This document shows, piece by piece, positions 1-9,065 of a DNA stretch of 64,000 bases (position 1 is its first letter; each line of letters begins with the position of its first letter). This stretch comes from Gigantopelta aegis. Lineage: Eukaryota > Mollusca > Gastropoda > Neomphalida > Peltospiridae. The stretch is taken from assembly GCF_016097555.1 (NCBI RefSeq), contig NC_054706.1:42183118-42247117 (forward strand), in the 5' to 3' direction. Under the pieces are notes generated by a model. It worked only from the letters and a program-made list of their open reading frames with translations, searched no databases and was not told the DNA's origin. A program made the translations under genes and the position numbers.

Positions 1-1360
1 GCAGCTACTGTACAATAAAGTTCCAAAATGTGAATATTCGCAAAAACGCAGCCACGTGCAAACCATGTCACCACTGCACTTGCGTTGTCTGCACGTGCAA
101 CATGAACACCAACAGTATAAAAGTGCAGGGTGTTCGCTTGCCTGGCCTCTGTATCTGGCCGACAGTTGACAATCCAGGACATGCCACGTCTCAGTGAACC
201 GCAGAGAAACAATGCCATCGGCCGACTAGACGCAGGCGAATCCAGAACGGTCGTTGCCAGGGCATTCCATGTGTCCCCAAGCACCATCTCCAGACTGTGG
301 GACCGTTACCAGCAACATGGATCAACACGTGACCTCCCTAGATCCGGTCGACCACGGGTCACTACCCCCGGGCAGGACCGCTTCATCCGGGTACGCCACC
401 TTCGGGAACGATTGACTACTGCCACCTCCACAGCCGCAGCAATACCAGGTTTGCGCAGGATATCCGACCAGACCGTACGGAACCGCCTACGTGAGGTAGG
501 AATTCGTGCCAGACGTCCAGTTCGAGGTGTCATCTTAACACCACAACACCGTCGACTCCGACTGCAGTGGTGCCAGATTCATCGACAATGGCCTCAACTG
601 CGATGGAGACAGGTGTGGTTCAGTGACGAGTCCCGATTTCTGCTCCGACGTCATGATGGAAGATGTCGCGTGTATAGGCGTCGTGGTGAACGTTATGCGG
701 CAAACTGCGTGCAGGAAGTGGATAGATTCGGCGGGGGTAGTGTCATGGTGTGGGCAGCCATCTCACACACTGGCAGAACTGACCTGGTCCACGTGCAGGG
801 CAAGCTGAATGCACAGGGCTACATTGACCAGATCCTCCGGCCACACATCGTTCCAGTTATGGCCAACGCCAACGCAGTGTTCCAACATGACAACGCCAGG
901 TCTCACACAGCACGTCTCACAACGGCTTTCCTACAGAACAACAACATTAATGTCCTTCCTTGGCCATCGATATCACCGGATTTGAACCCAATTGAGCATC
1001 TATGGGACGAGTTGGACCGACGCCTCCGACAGCGACAACCACAGCCCCAGACCCTGCCCGAGCTGGCAGCAGCCTTGCAGGCCGAGTGGGCCACCATCCC
1101 CCGGGACGTCATCCGTACTCTGGTTGCTTCAATGGGCAGGCGGTGCCAGGCAGTTGTCAACACACGCGGAGGCCACACCCGGTATTGACTCCAGATGACC
1201 TTGACCTTGGTGGTGTGTCCTATCACTTACTCACAATGGACTAGAGTGAATTGTGAACAATCCTGCAACATTTGGTAATTATCGGACTCACCATTCAATA
1301 ATTAAATCAATTCTCCAAATGTTACTACAATGTGGTTTTGCGTTTCTTCTTTTGAAGAGT
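1..1360 (+). mobile_element. Tc1/mariner-type DNA transposon, left end outside window
   Basis: The transposase at 181-1188 is followed by about 170 bp of non-coding sequence. This ends near 1360 in a stretch (1335-1360) that looks like the outer part of a Tc1 terminal inverted repeat, followed by TA. No matching inverted copy is visible in the 180 bases before the gene, so the left terminus probably lies just outside the window. The long open frame suggests a young copy. Confidence 0.75.
181..1188 (+). CDS. Tc1-like DD34E transposase
   Basis: Uninterrupted frame of 335 residues from the ATG at 181, a normal length for Tc1 transposases (about 340). The frame is open upstream to about 130, but only through a GTG and without homology, so 181 is the likely start. 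The N-terminal half is a paired-like double helix-turn-helix DNA-binding region, including the linker GRPRVTTPG. The catalytic core follows: first Asp in VWFSDESRF, second Asp in QHDNARSH, and the Glu in SPDLNPIEHLWDEL. Exactly 34 residues separate the second Asp from the Glu, so this is a DD34E enzyme. The family cuts and pastes the element at TA sites. No stop or frameshift is seen, so the protein could be functional, although expression cannot be judged from sequence. Confidence 0.93.
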   Translation: MPRLSEPQRNNAIGRLDAGESRTVVARAFHVSPSTISRLWDRYQQHGSTRDLPRSGRPRVTTPGQDRFIRVRHLRERLTTATSTAAAIPGLRRISDQTVRNRLREVGIRARRPVRGVILTPQHRRLRLQWCQIHRQWPQLRWRQVWFSDESRFLLRRHDGRCRVYRRRGERYAANCVQEVDRFGGGSVMVWAAISHTGRTDLVHVQGKLNAQGYIDQILRPHIVPVMANANAVFQHDNARSHTARLTTAFLQNNNINVLPWPSISPDLNPIEHLWDELDRRLRQRQPQPQTLPELAAALQAEWATIPRDVIRTLVASMGRRCQAVVNTRGGHTRY

Positions 1361-1482
1361 ATATATTTGGTTTAGACACAGAAAGATGGTAAGTAAAGAT
1401 TTCTTTCATTATTGAAAAACATACATGTAAATATATAATGAAACTCCTCTCCGATATCGTAATTATTACACAATGGACGTAA

Positions 1483-1729
1483 TATATATATACTGATGGA
1501 AAGAAATAAGGGAACAAATCGAATTGTAGACCAAATTTAATTCACACCGTAGCGTAGTAATGTCTGTATTTCATACCAAGTTGTAATGTGGCAATGAATG
1601 TCTGTAGTGTTGAATGTGCCGCCTATATGTTCCCAGTCAATTTCTGACAATATGAAATGATTTTTGATGCAGTCATTATTTCTTGTTGCTGTCTGTGTGA
1701 TCCTTTATTTCTTTCCATCAGTATATATA
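1483..1729. mobile_element. Short MITE with about 27-bp terminal inverted repeats
   Basis: The sequence at 1487-1513 (tatatactgatggaaagaaa onward) reappears inverted at 1702-1728 with one or two differences. The ends are TA-rich and there is no coding capacity in the 245 bp. This looks like a non-autonomous Tc1/mariner-type element. Its ends differ from those of the neighbouring Tc1 copy, so a different transposase family would have moved it. Confidence 0.65.
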
Positions 1730-1958
1730 GTGGTACATTTTTTTATCAGGCCCGTTTCGATTCGAAGATTATGGTTTGATAATCTAAAACTTAATAATGT
1801 TTTCTCTGTATAATTGTGAGCTATCTCGAATTCAACAGTATTTTAAAATAAATTATAATTTGGTTCTTTAGATGAGTTATTAGATTTGACATACATAATC
1901 CATTTGTGGTTAAAAACGTTTGTTTCAACATCATTCAGTAATAAGGTGTACACCAATA

Positions 1959-2189
1959 ATGACCAATAATAGTGTACTAATTGTGCGCACCTACTACCTG
2001 ACGTCGGAGCGGAACGGGATGTACCGGCAAGGCTTGCTGAAATCAGACATGGATAATCCAATCGTCCATCGGATTATCAAGCTGATACTTCCGGAAAACT
2101 ACTCAGCAATACTTCGGGGAGAGTGCTACATCGACCTGCCTCACTTCTTCCCGAAGTTCAGAGCCGATCATCCCATCAACTCGCCATGA
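1959..2189 (+). other. Unidentified short open frame, exon-like
   Basis: 76-codon frame from an ATG at 1959 to TGA at 2189. From about 1985 it is clearly richer in G+C than its AT-rich surroundings and has a coding-like residue mix, including LPENYSAILRGECYIDLPHF. It could be the last exon of an unknown gene or a fragment of a mobile element. I do not recognise the protein, and no convincing polypyrimidine-AG acceptor was found just upstream. Confidence 0.22.
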
Positions 2190-2870
2190 GTTCCGCTGCG
2201 CACCCTCTCCTAGGACATGTACTTTCTTTTTCAGGGCTTAGTTGGACTTTAAAAAATTTGGCCGCAGTTCAAAATTGTATGGTTTTGTTTGTTTTGTTTT
2301 GTTTTTGTTTTTTTGTAAACAGTCCGACGCAGTTTAATTTGGCAGCCCGTCTAAATTGCTCAAATCACCTTAAAACCATTTCGGTCGAGCACTCTAATTT
2401 TATTGTTTGGACTTAAATTTTTTGTAGCACATTTTGGTCTTCGGTCTTTGACCTAACTACTAAATTCATATTCCAAATTCCGCCCACCTCAAACTTACCC
2501 CCCCCCCCCCCCCCCCCCGGGCCCGGACAGTATAGATCGGACTTTAAACTTTTAGACCTTCGTTCAAAATTTTATTTTTGGCTTGTAACCTTTTTCTTTC
2601 TAATTTTAATCCTACTAATTTCTTTTACTAATTACTATTTTCAAAATTCTGTCCATTTTCACCCCCCCCCCCCACCCCCAAAATCAGGCGTGTTATCTAT
2701 CTATCTATATAATTTCTTTTTGACCGCCAGATCTAATCTAGCGACCAAATTTAATGAGTAGAATTTTCTTTATTAATTAGAGATGCGCATCAAAATTTTA
2801 AAGGCCCACTATTTAATTTTTGGATGTAAATTTCAAAATTATCCCCTTAATTTTGTTCTGTCCCGGAACA
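2190..2870. other. No gene seen; homopolymer-rich AT sequence
   Basis: Nothing coding is recognised. The stretch holds two long C runs (about 2499-2518 and 2662-2675), T-rich tracts, and a short (CTAT)n run near 2697-2710. Confidence 0.6.
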
Positions 2871-2946
2871 AGTCACTGGCTATCCAGAGACAGGCCCCGG
2901 GACGGACATGCTCGAAACTCTAGTGGCATATGAGCATGTTAAAATT
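2871..2946 (+). repeat. Copy of a short dispersed retroposon-like repeat
   Basis: The block from cactggctatccagagac through catatgagcatg recurs almost unchanged at 58455-58525. It recurs in more diverged, inverted form as the clean 105-bp insertion at 50001-50105. Confidence 0.6.
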
Positions 2947-2976
2947 ATTCGCACTCGCACTCGCACTCGCGCAACG

Positions 2977-3051
2977 GAAGGAAATGGAAGGAAATGTTTT
3001 ATTTAACGACGCACTCAACACATTTTATTTACGGTTATATGGCATCTCGCG
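2977..3051 (-). repeat. SINE 3'-tail fragment
   Basis: Matches the 3' end of the two SINE families described below, inverted: ggaaatgttttatttaacga, then cactcaacacattttattta, then ggttatatggca. The tRNA-like head and body are missing. A nearby duplicated phrase (cgcgcaacggaag at about 2967 and 3047) probably flanks the insertion. Confidence 0.7.
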
Positions 3052-3560
3052 CAACGGAAGTCTTAAATGACTATGGCAGTTGCCAGCGTTTAAATTAATG
3101 CTTTTCTAATTAAATTACCTGCGAGGGTCAATCAGTGGTAGGGACTAATGTTATACCCACTTCACACCGAAGGAAGTTCCCACAGCGTTCTTGAAGTTCT
3201 AAAAAATTGCTAGGATCTTCGAGAAAATTAAACAAAATGTGAAATAATTATTATCCCGTTCATGCTACGTCCGCGCCATGTCCTTGCTAAGTTCCTGTTG
3301 CGTTGGCAGAGTTCCCACTGAGTTCTATGTGCGCGCAGAACATGGTGCGTGCGGCGTCGGAAGGGTTCCCGCTACGTCCTCGCTACGTCCGCGCAGATTG
3401 AGACTCGTTGTAGCTATGTCTATACTGCGTCCCCCCGGGCGTCCGCCACGTGACTATAAACGGTCCTGCAGGTTAACACATTTTTCATTCATTTATTCTC
3501 CAGAAGTAAAACAGCGAACAACACAAGTATTCAACAAGGACCTACACTCTGACCAGCATC

Positions 3561-3893
3561 ATGCCGCCAAAAACAGAGGGCCAAGCAGCAGCAGAAGAAG
3601 GCACCCAAGGGCCGGAGGGGGGGGGGGGGGGAGCTGCAGAAAAGCCGACCCCCATCAGTGAATCCAGTAGCAGTAAACCTGAGGGCCCTGTTCCACCTCC
3701 TCCTCCTTCACCCGAAGAGCCTGTTGAAGATCGTTCTGCTGCAGCTTCTGGCAGTGATGAAGCCTCCGTGGCCTCCGTGACCTCCGGTGCGGGGAAGAAG
3801 AAGTCCTCCAAGTCCAAGGTCTTCACTGACCTCAGCCCTGAACAGGAGGAAGACATGGTGGAGTGGTTGGAGGCCATTACCGTGGGAGTCTGA
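3561..3893 (+). CDS. Harbinger accessory (MADF/Myb-like) protein, C-terminally truncated
   Basis: 110 codons from the ATG at 3561. The first about 80 residues are low complexity (Gly, Pro, Ser, Glu), including a poly-G DNA tract at 3619-3630 that is prone to length change. The end, KVFTDLSPEQEEDMVEWLEA, looks like the opening of the MADF/Myb-like DNA-binding domain of the second Harbinger protein. The frame then runs into non-homologous residues and stops, so nearly all of that domain is gone. In the family this protein helps nuclear import of the transposase and its binding to the ends. This copy is almost certainly inactive. Confidence 0.55.
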   Translation: MPPKTEGQAAAEEGTQGPEGGGGGAAEKPTPISESSSSKPEGPVPPPPPSPEEPVEDRSAAASGSDEASVASVTSGAGKKKSSKSKVFTDLSPEQEEDMVEWLEAITVGV

Positions 3894-3895
3894 TC

Positions 3896-5211
3896 ATTCT
3901 GTCATGACACAGATCCAGCTGGGCTGTTGAAGTATAACTTCAAGTACTCCCTCTGCTTCTTTGCTGCTATGGTGTCTCTGTTTGGTCCTCTCACTACATC
4001 AAGGTCCTGCATGTTGACAGTTTATCTCCACATGCCTGGGATGAGATTATGTTTGTCATCTTCCATGTCAAGTTGGGCATTCTGCGATGCAGGGTATCTT
4101 CTTCTCATGAGATTGTGTCGTCATTGGACAATGATGAGTCTGACTGTATCTGGACCTTGTATCATTGTGGTGAGTAGTTGCTGCCACCGCTGGGCCAGTA
4201 TTCCAAATCCATACTCTACCACTCTCCTCCCTCTGGATATTCTGTAGTTGGCTATCAACTCCTCTTCAGCCAGACCTCTGTGGGAGAATGGCTTCATTAG
4301 GTAGGTTCTCTGGCCAAAGGCATCATCGCTCAACAGGAAATACGGCATGTGTCGATCGTCATTGGGCATGGGATCTAGATCTGGAAAGCCAATAGTTCCA
4401 TCTTCCAAACACTCCTTCAATTCTGAAACGTTGTAAATCTGTGCATAAGACATCGATCCGTGTCGACCAACATCAATTCACACAAACTAGTCGACCAAAG
4501 CCATCATCACTATAGAGAAGAAACCCTTGTAATTAAAATACAAGGAGCCAGAGCCGGGTGGTTTTCTGATAGCAACATGTTTTCCATCAATGGCGGCACT
4601 GGCATTTGGGACATTCCATCTCTTCAGGAATTCATCAGCAAGTGGACGCCATTCATCTGGTGTTACTGGATAGGAGATTACTTCATCTTTCAATACATCA
4701 ACAATGGCCTGGCAGACTTCTGGTATGGAGACGGAACAGGTGTTGCGGGCAACTGAAGTCATACTGGAGGGTTGAATACTTGTCACCAGATGCTAGGCGG
4801 CGTATAGATGCAGCGAGTTTCAGGCCTGGTTCCAATGCTTTCCTGTGGTTGGTGTCATCTTTGGTAATTCTAGGACCAACTCTATTCAGCAGTTCATCAA
4901 ACATATCAGGAGGTATTATAAGGAAATTGAAGAATGACTGTTGATCTTTTATTCTCAGCACAGCCAGGAGTCGGTCATAATGGCCATATAGAAGTCTTCT
5001 TTCGGTATGCAGCTAAGAACGCATCCATCAAGATCTTCATTGCTTTCTTTTCCTCAGTCTTCTCCTTCATTGCCAATTGCTCATCTTGAATCTGTTGATT
5101 CACAGCCATTTGATGGATGGAGGAGAAGCACATTATGTCTATACACATCCATGGCCTGAAGAGAACTGATGCCAGTTGGTAGATGGACCTGGTATTTATA
5201 CTATTTTGCAT
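3896..5211 (-). pseudogene. PIF/Harbinger DDE transposase (HARBI1-like), broken
   Basis: Read right to left, the pieces cover the whole protein: an N-terminal helical part (5211 to about 5000), FFNFLIIPPDMFDELL (about 4925), the first DDE block NASAAIDGKHVAIRKP (about 4590), NYKGFFSIVMMALVD (about 4500), IYNVSELKEC (about 4430), RVVEYGFGILAQRW (about 4190), and the C-terminal NLIPGMWR and [16 protein letters not shown] (about 4050 to 3910). Frameshifts lie near 5000 and 4755. In-frame stops lie at about 4488, 4479, 4125 and 4025, and another at about 3910. At 4479 and 3910 a TGA sits where the family usually has Trp, as expected from TGG decay. This is a dead copy of the domesticated HARBI1 family's relatives. 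Confidence 0.85.
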
Positions 5212-5727
5212 AGACGTGACAAGAACGTAGGTCTGTCGGTGTTTGGACGTAATGTGGGCGTGATATAAACTTCATGATCGTGCCTTGAACTTGCCGTTAA
5301 CGTAGCATTCACTTCATGAAGTCTTCTGTAACGTAGGATGGACGTAGCGCCGTCTTAAAGAGGACGTTGGGACAACCGAATAGGCGTAGTGGCCGCACAG
5401 TAGGCATGGACGGAGTTGTCACCGAGTTGTTGCTACGTTCTAACCCTCAATATGACGTGTCCTCTACGTCTATGCTACCTCAATGGCGCTGTTAGTAGGT
5501 CATAAGAAGGTCCTTACTACTTCCTTTTCAGACCGCGTTGGTACTATGTGGATTTTGAACATGTCCAAAGTCAACGTAGCAGAAAATCGGTCTCCGGATA
5601 CCATGGAGACCATGTTACGTCAATAAAAGTTCTCAGTAGGTTCTAAGAGTTTCCACTGCGTTCTGGCCTTTTTTCATGGACGCAGCGAGATCTTCATTGA
5701 CATAGCTGCAGTGTGATGGGGGTATTA

Positions 5728-6146
5728 GTCAGCAGGATAATGACACAAGGCAAAACATTTTAACTTTAAAGGTCCAGGCTTATCGAAAACATAATTCACT
5801 ATTGTTTGGTATCTACGTATACTTTTTACAATATATACGAAGTATCAATAAAACAAATTTAAAAAATGTACCCGTTTTTAATATATTCATAATAAAAAGT
5901 CGCGTTTCCCCCATCGCTTACCAAAACACTTCTCGACTGCACGAGCTAAGTCACGTGATCATGTGACACGCAATGCGGCATAATATTTGAAAGCGTTATT
6001 GTGCACTGCCTTTCACACCTGACCTGAGCTGACCTTTTCACACACTTGATTTGGAACGCGTTTTTTTTAAACGCGAAAAGTTTATTCTAGTGAATTGAAT
6101 TGTATGAATGGAATATTCTTTTGGAGATAGTTTTCAAATGTGAAAT
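5728..6146. other. No gene seen
   Basis: Between the Harbinger right end and the THAP remnant there is only AT-rich sequence. No ORF or repeat is recognised. Confidence 0.5.
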
Positions 6147-6354
6147 ATGGTGAACCATTGTTTAGAGTTTGGATGTACCAAAACTGCAGGTTTTCCGAAC
6201 TTTAGGCAAACCGACAATCACGGGGTTTGCATGGAAGCGGTTCTTAAACCGAACCCGTGCGGAATGGAAAGGACCATCACGATAGGATAGGATCTGCAGT
6301 GACCACTTCATCCCTGGGGATTACGACAATTATTTGAGATGGTATGACACCTAA
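6147..6354 (+). pseudogene. THAP zinc-finger domain exon, frameshifted
   Basis: From the ATG at 6147 the frame reads MVNHCLEFGCTKTAGFPNFR, the first Cys pair of a C2CH THAP finger. After a one-base shift around 6225 the next frame continues with AWKRFLNRTRAEWKG and then ICSDHFIPGDYDNYLRW, giving the conserved Trp, the final Cys-x2-His, and the tail. One in-frame stop (TAG at about 6286) falls in a short gatag duplication. A GT donor-like site follows at 6341. THAP domains are sequence-specific DNA-binding modules found in host factors and in P-element-type transposases. No further exon was found, so this may be the first exon of a lost gene or a P-type transposon relic. Confidence 0.6.
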
Positions 6355-7140
6355 ACATTTTTTAACATATCTGTTCCAAGTCTGTATCCCCACCGGCACA
6401 TGTTATACGATTGCGTATGATACAGCAAACAAGAAACCACGACGAACAGCAGCTAAACTGGAGCTCAAAAGGGTGATTTACAAGTTACACACACACACAC
6501 ACACACACACACACTCAGAGAGAGAGAGGAGGGGGGGGGGGGGGTACCAGTGCAGGGGCGGCAGACTCTTCATTCAAATTCAGTTGTGAAAGACATTTTC
6601 ACAGATAAAACAAATATAACCCACAAAAGTGCCCCTTTCAAAAGTGGTACGACCATGCGCCGCCCCTGCATTGACGTAGGGAGGGGGCCCATTTGAGCAC
6701 GCCCCACCTCCACCCCATCAAACTTTTTTTTTAAACTACTGTATTAAATTTTATAAAATTATACATATACATCAAACCTTTTGTTTTTTAAAACTATTAA
6801 ATTTTATAAAATCATACATACACATAAATATGTACCACGGCGTTGAAGGGACATACAAAATACGATACCAGTGTTTCATAATTAAATACAAATTGTGTGT
6901 GTGTGTGTGTGCTTTGAACAACGTCTCAGACTTGTAATCCCCCCCCCCCCCCACACACACACACACACAACGTGCGCGAAAATGCAACCCACATTTAGGA
7001 CACTTGAAAATTATATCATTTTCAAAATCAATTAAAGTATGTTTTTTTTTAACGGCACCACTAGAGCACATTGATTATTACTCGTCGGCTAGTGGATGAG
7101 TAATTTGGATTTGGTAATTTTGGCATAATAGTCTTAGAGT
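6355..7140. repeat. Microsatellite-rich stretch without genes
   Basis: Contains (CA)n at 6488-6515 followed by (AG)n and a G run (to 6543), (TG)n at 6896-6911, a C run then (AC)n at 6940-6969, and an imperfect tandem pair of about 62 bp (6722-6784 and 6785-6835). No coding signal. Confidence 0.6.
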
Positions 7141-7338
7141 AAACCTGCTACATTTTTCCATTAGTAGCAAGGGATCTTTTATATGCGCCATCCCAGACAG
7201 GATGCACATACCAAGACCTTTGATATACCAGTCGTGGTGCATTGGCTGGAACGAGAAATAGCCCAATGGGCCAGACGAGAATCGATCCCAAACTGACCAT
7301 GCATCAAGCGAGCGTTTTACCACTGAGCTATGCCCAAC
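7141..7338 (-). repeat. SINE family B copy, 3' end lost
   Basis: Inverted tRNA-derived SINE. The tRNA-like head at about 7270-7338 has a box A-like word tagctcagtggtaaaacg and a box B-like gggatcgattc on the - strand. The family body (dispersed phrase tagcaagggatcttttatatg) follows. It breaks off near 7141 before the usual tail. Confidence 0.75.
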
Positions 7339-7662
7339 TATGTGTTGATCACGTTCAACGACATACAAATTTATCAATTATCTTCTTAGAAACAAAAATA
7401 AATGTAACTATTCATAAATGGACACAAAATCATGTATGTACATATACAATACATGTATCTTTATTAATCATGTAGGTTTCATTGCTTGTTATTTCACTGA
7501 CAAACTGATGCTATCAAATCCAGCAACACTTTCCTCCATCTTGGACTCTTAACATTCCCAGCTTTCTATGTTCCAACTTTAAGCGACCAGACATCGAAGA
7601 AGCCATAGCTACAGACATTTTCCACATTTGCACCTAAAACAGAAAATTGATGTTTGTATTAA
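7339..7662. other. No gene seen
   Basis: AT-rich, no ORF or repeat recognised. Confidence 0.5.
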
Positions 7663-8092
7663 AGCCGCACACCCTAGTTCCATCCAGCGGAAATAAATTA
7701 TAATGTGGTTAATCTACAAACCTGTAACACACTTAGATGACGTTTTTATCAAACGGAGTGAAAAAGCAGGTTTTATATCGATAAATACCATGGGAATCCC
7801 CATGTCCCAATTGCTTGAAATAATTTTGAAAGTTAGTATTCTGATGTCACCGGTAGATATCGCTCGAAGCACAACAATGCCTACGTCACGACACATTTCA
7901 CAGACTTGGGGTGCGTTCGTTTCACCTCACCTGGACATGTTCCAACTGTTCTGTCCTGGTTGTATCCCCTCTCCAGATATCGTAAGACTTAGCAAAATTA
8001 TTGGTTTTAAGTGTTTGTAACGTTTTGTATTGAGACACTTACTTGTCTGAACTTTATTGTTACTGAAAATGTTCACGAACTGTGAAGAAAAA
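7663..8092 (+). mobile_element. TTAA-flanked repeat W, copy 1 (internally deleted, right end lost)
   Basis: Starts with agccgcacaccctagttcc directly after TTAA and matches copy 2 (18550-19935) closely. At about 7953 it jumps straight from gttctgtcctgg to ttgtatcccc, where copy 2 holds about 558 extra bases. It ends at the gtgaagaaaa phrase, so the right terminus is missing. Confidence 0.75.
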
Positions 8093-8692
8093 ATGTTTAT
8101 AGCGCTGAAGATGTTATATAAAAGTCACTCATGTGTCAACAACTAACACACTTGCATGTGTTATCTAAAAAGTTTTTATTAAAATACTAAGTGAAGTAAT
8201 AAGGAATGACTAAATTGGTACATTGTTTAATTCAAGGCTATTAGTGATGTTCCAATGAAGGATTATAATCGAACATTTATCAGTTTGGTTCTACCAATAT
8301 GATAATAGATCATAAAAATCCATAATCAGTTGTGTGGGGAAATGCTAACGGTTAAATGTTTTTCCAATTTAGAAATGATCGAATTAATGTAAATATGTTG
8401 GGGTTGATGTTTGGTTTCATGTGTACATAAAAACAATTTTTAAAATTTAAATAGTTATTAAATGGAAGGATGTAGATCCTGCTGAACACAGTAGGTGTTC
8501 AAATAATTCTAACCGATTATGCCAGTTGTTTGTTTGATAACATGACGAAATTCCACCCCCACCCACCCTCGGACGAAAAATAGAACTGCTTCCGTCCCAG
8601 GCAGTGCCCCATGACAAATTTTCTCTGACTGTCAATACAACCTAATGTTTGACATCCAACAGTGTTCGAAATAAGCACTTGTCCTTTTACCC
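8093..8692. other. No gene seen
   Basis: AT-rich, no feature recognised. Bases 8679-8692 are the left target-site copy of the following SINE. Confidence 0.5.
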
Positions 8693-9051
8693 ACCGGCCT
8701 CGGTGGCGTCGTGTTTAGGCCATCGGTCTACAGGCTGGTAGGTACTGAGTTCGGATCCCAGTCGAGGCATGCATTTTTAATCCAGATACCGACTCCAAAC
8801 CCTGAGTGAGTGCACAGACCAGTGATGCATGACTGGTTCAACAAAGGCCATATTCTGTGCTATCCTGCCTGTGGGAAGCGCAAATAAAAGATCCTTTGCT
8901 GTCTGTCGTAAAAAAAAGTAGCCTATGTGGCGACAGCGGGTTTCCTCTAAAAAAAACAGTCAGAATGACCATATGTTTGACGTCCAATAGCCGATGATAA
9001 GATAAAAAATAAATGTGCTCTAGTGGCGTCGTTAAATAAAACAAACTTATT
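8693..9051 (+). repeat. SINE family A, full length with target duplication
   Basis: Begins with the family A tRNA-like head ccggcctcggtggcgtcgtg and has box B ggttcggatccc (here with one change). The tail ends in taaataaaacaaactta. A perfect 14-bp duplication, ttgtccttttaccc, flanks it at 8679-8692 and 9052-9065, as expected for LINE-driven target-primed insertion. Confidence 0.9.
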
Positions 9052-9065
9052 TTGTCCTTTTACCC

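Larger units (their letters stand above)
3154..5724. mobile_element. PIF/Harbinger DNA transposon with both termini
   Basis: The ends are inverted: tacccacttcacac at 3154-3167 against the reverse complement of 5711-5724, 12 of 14 matching. Both ends are bordered by TTA (3151-3153 and 5725-5727), the target duplication typical of PIF/Harbinger. Subterminal regions on both sides are packed with inverted copies of a ctacgtcc-like word, which may be transposase-binding sites. Inside are two convergent broken ORFs, a MADF/Myb-like protein on + and a DDE transposase on -, almost touching at 3893/3896. Length 2571 bp. Sequence between the two ORFs appears to have been lost. Confidence 0.85.

Noticed and set aside
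3278..3661. 127-codon + strand frame
   Set aside because: Lies in the Harbinger subterminal repeats and overlaps the better-supported ATG 3561 frame.
7703..8020. 105-codon frame
   Set aside because: Lies wholly inside repeat W and is not open in the second copy.
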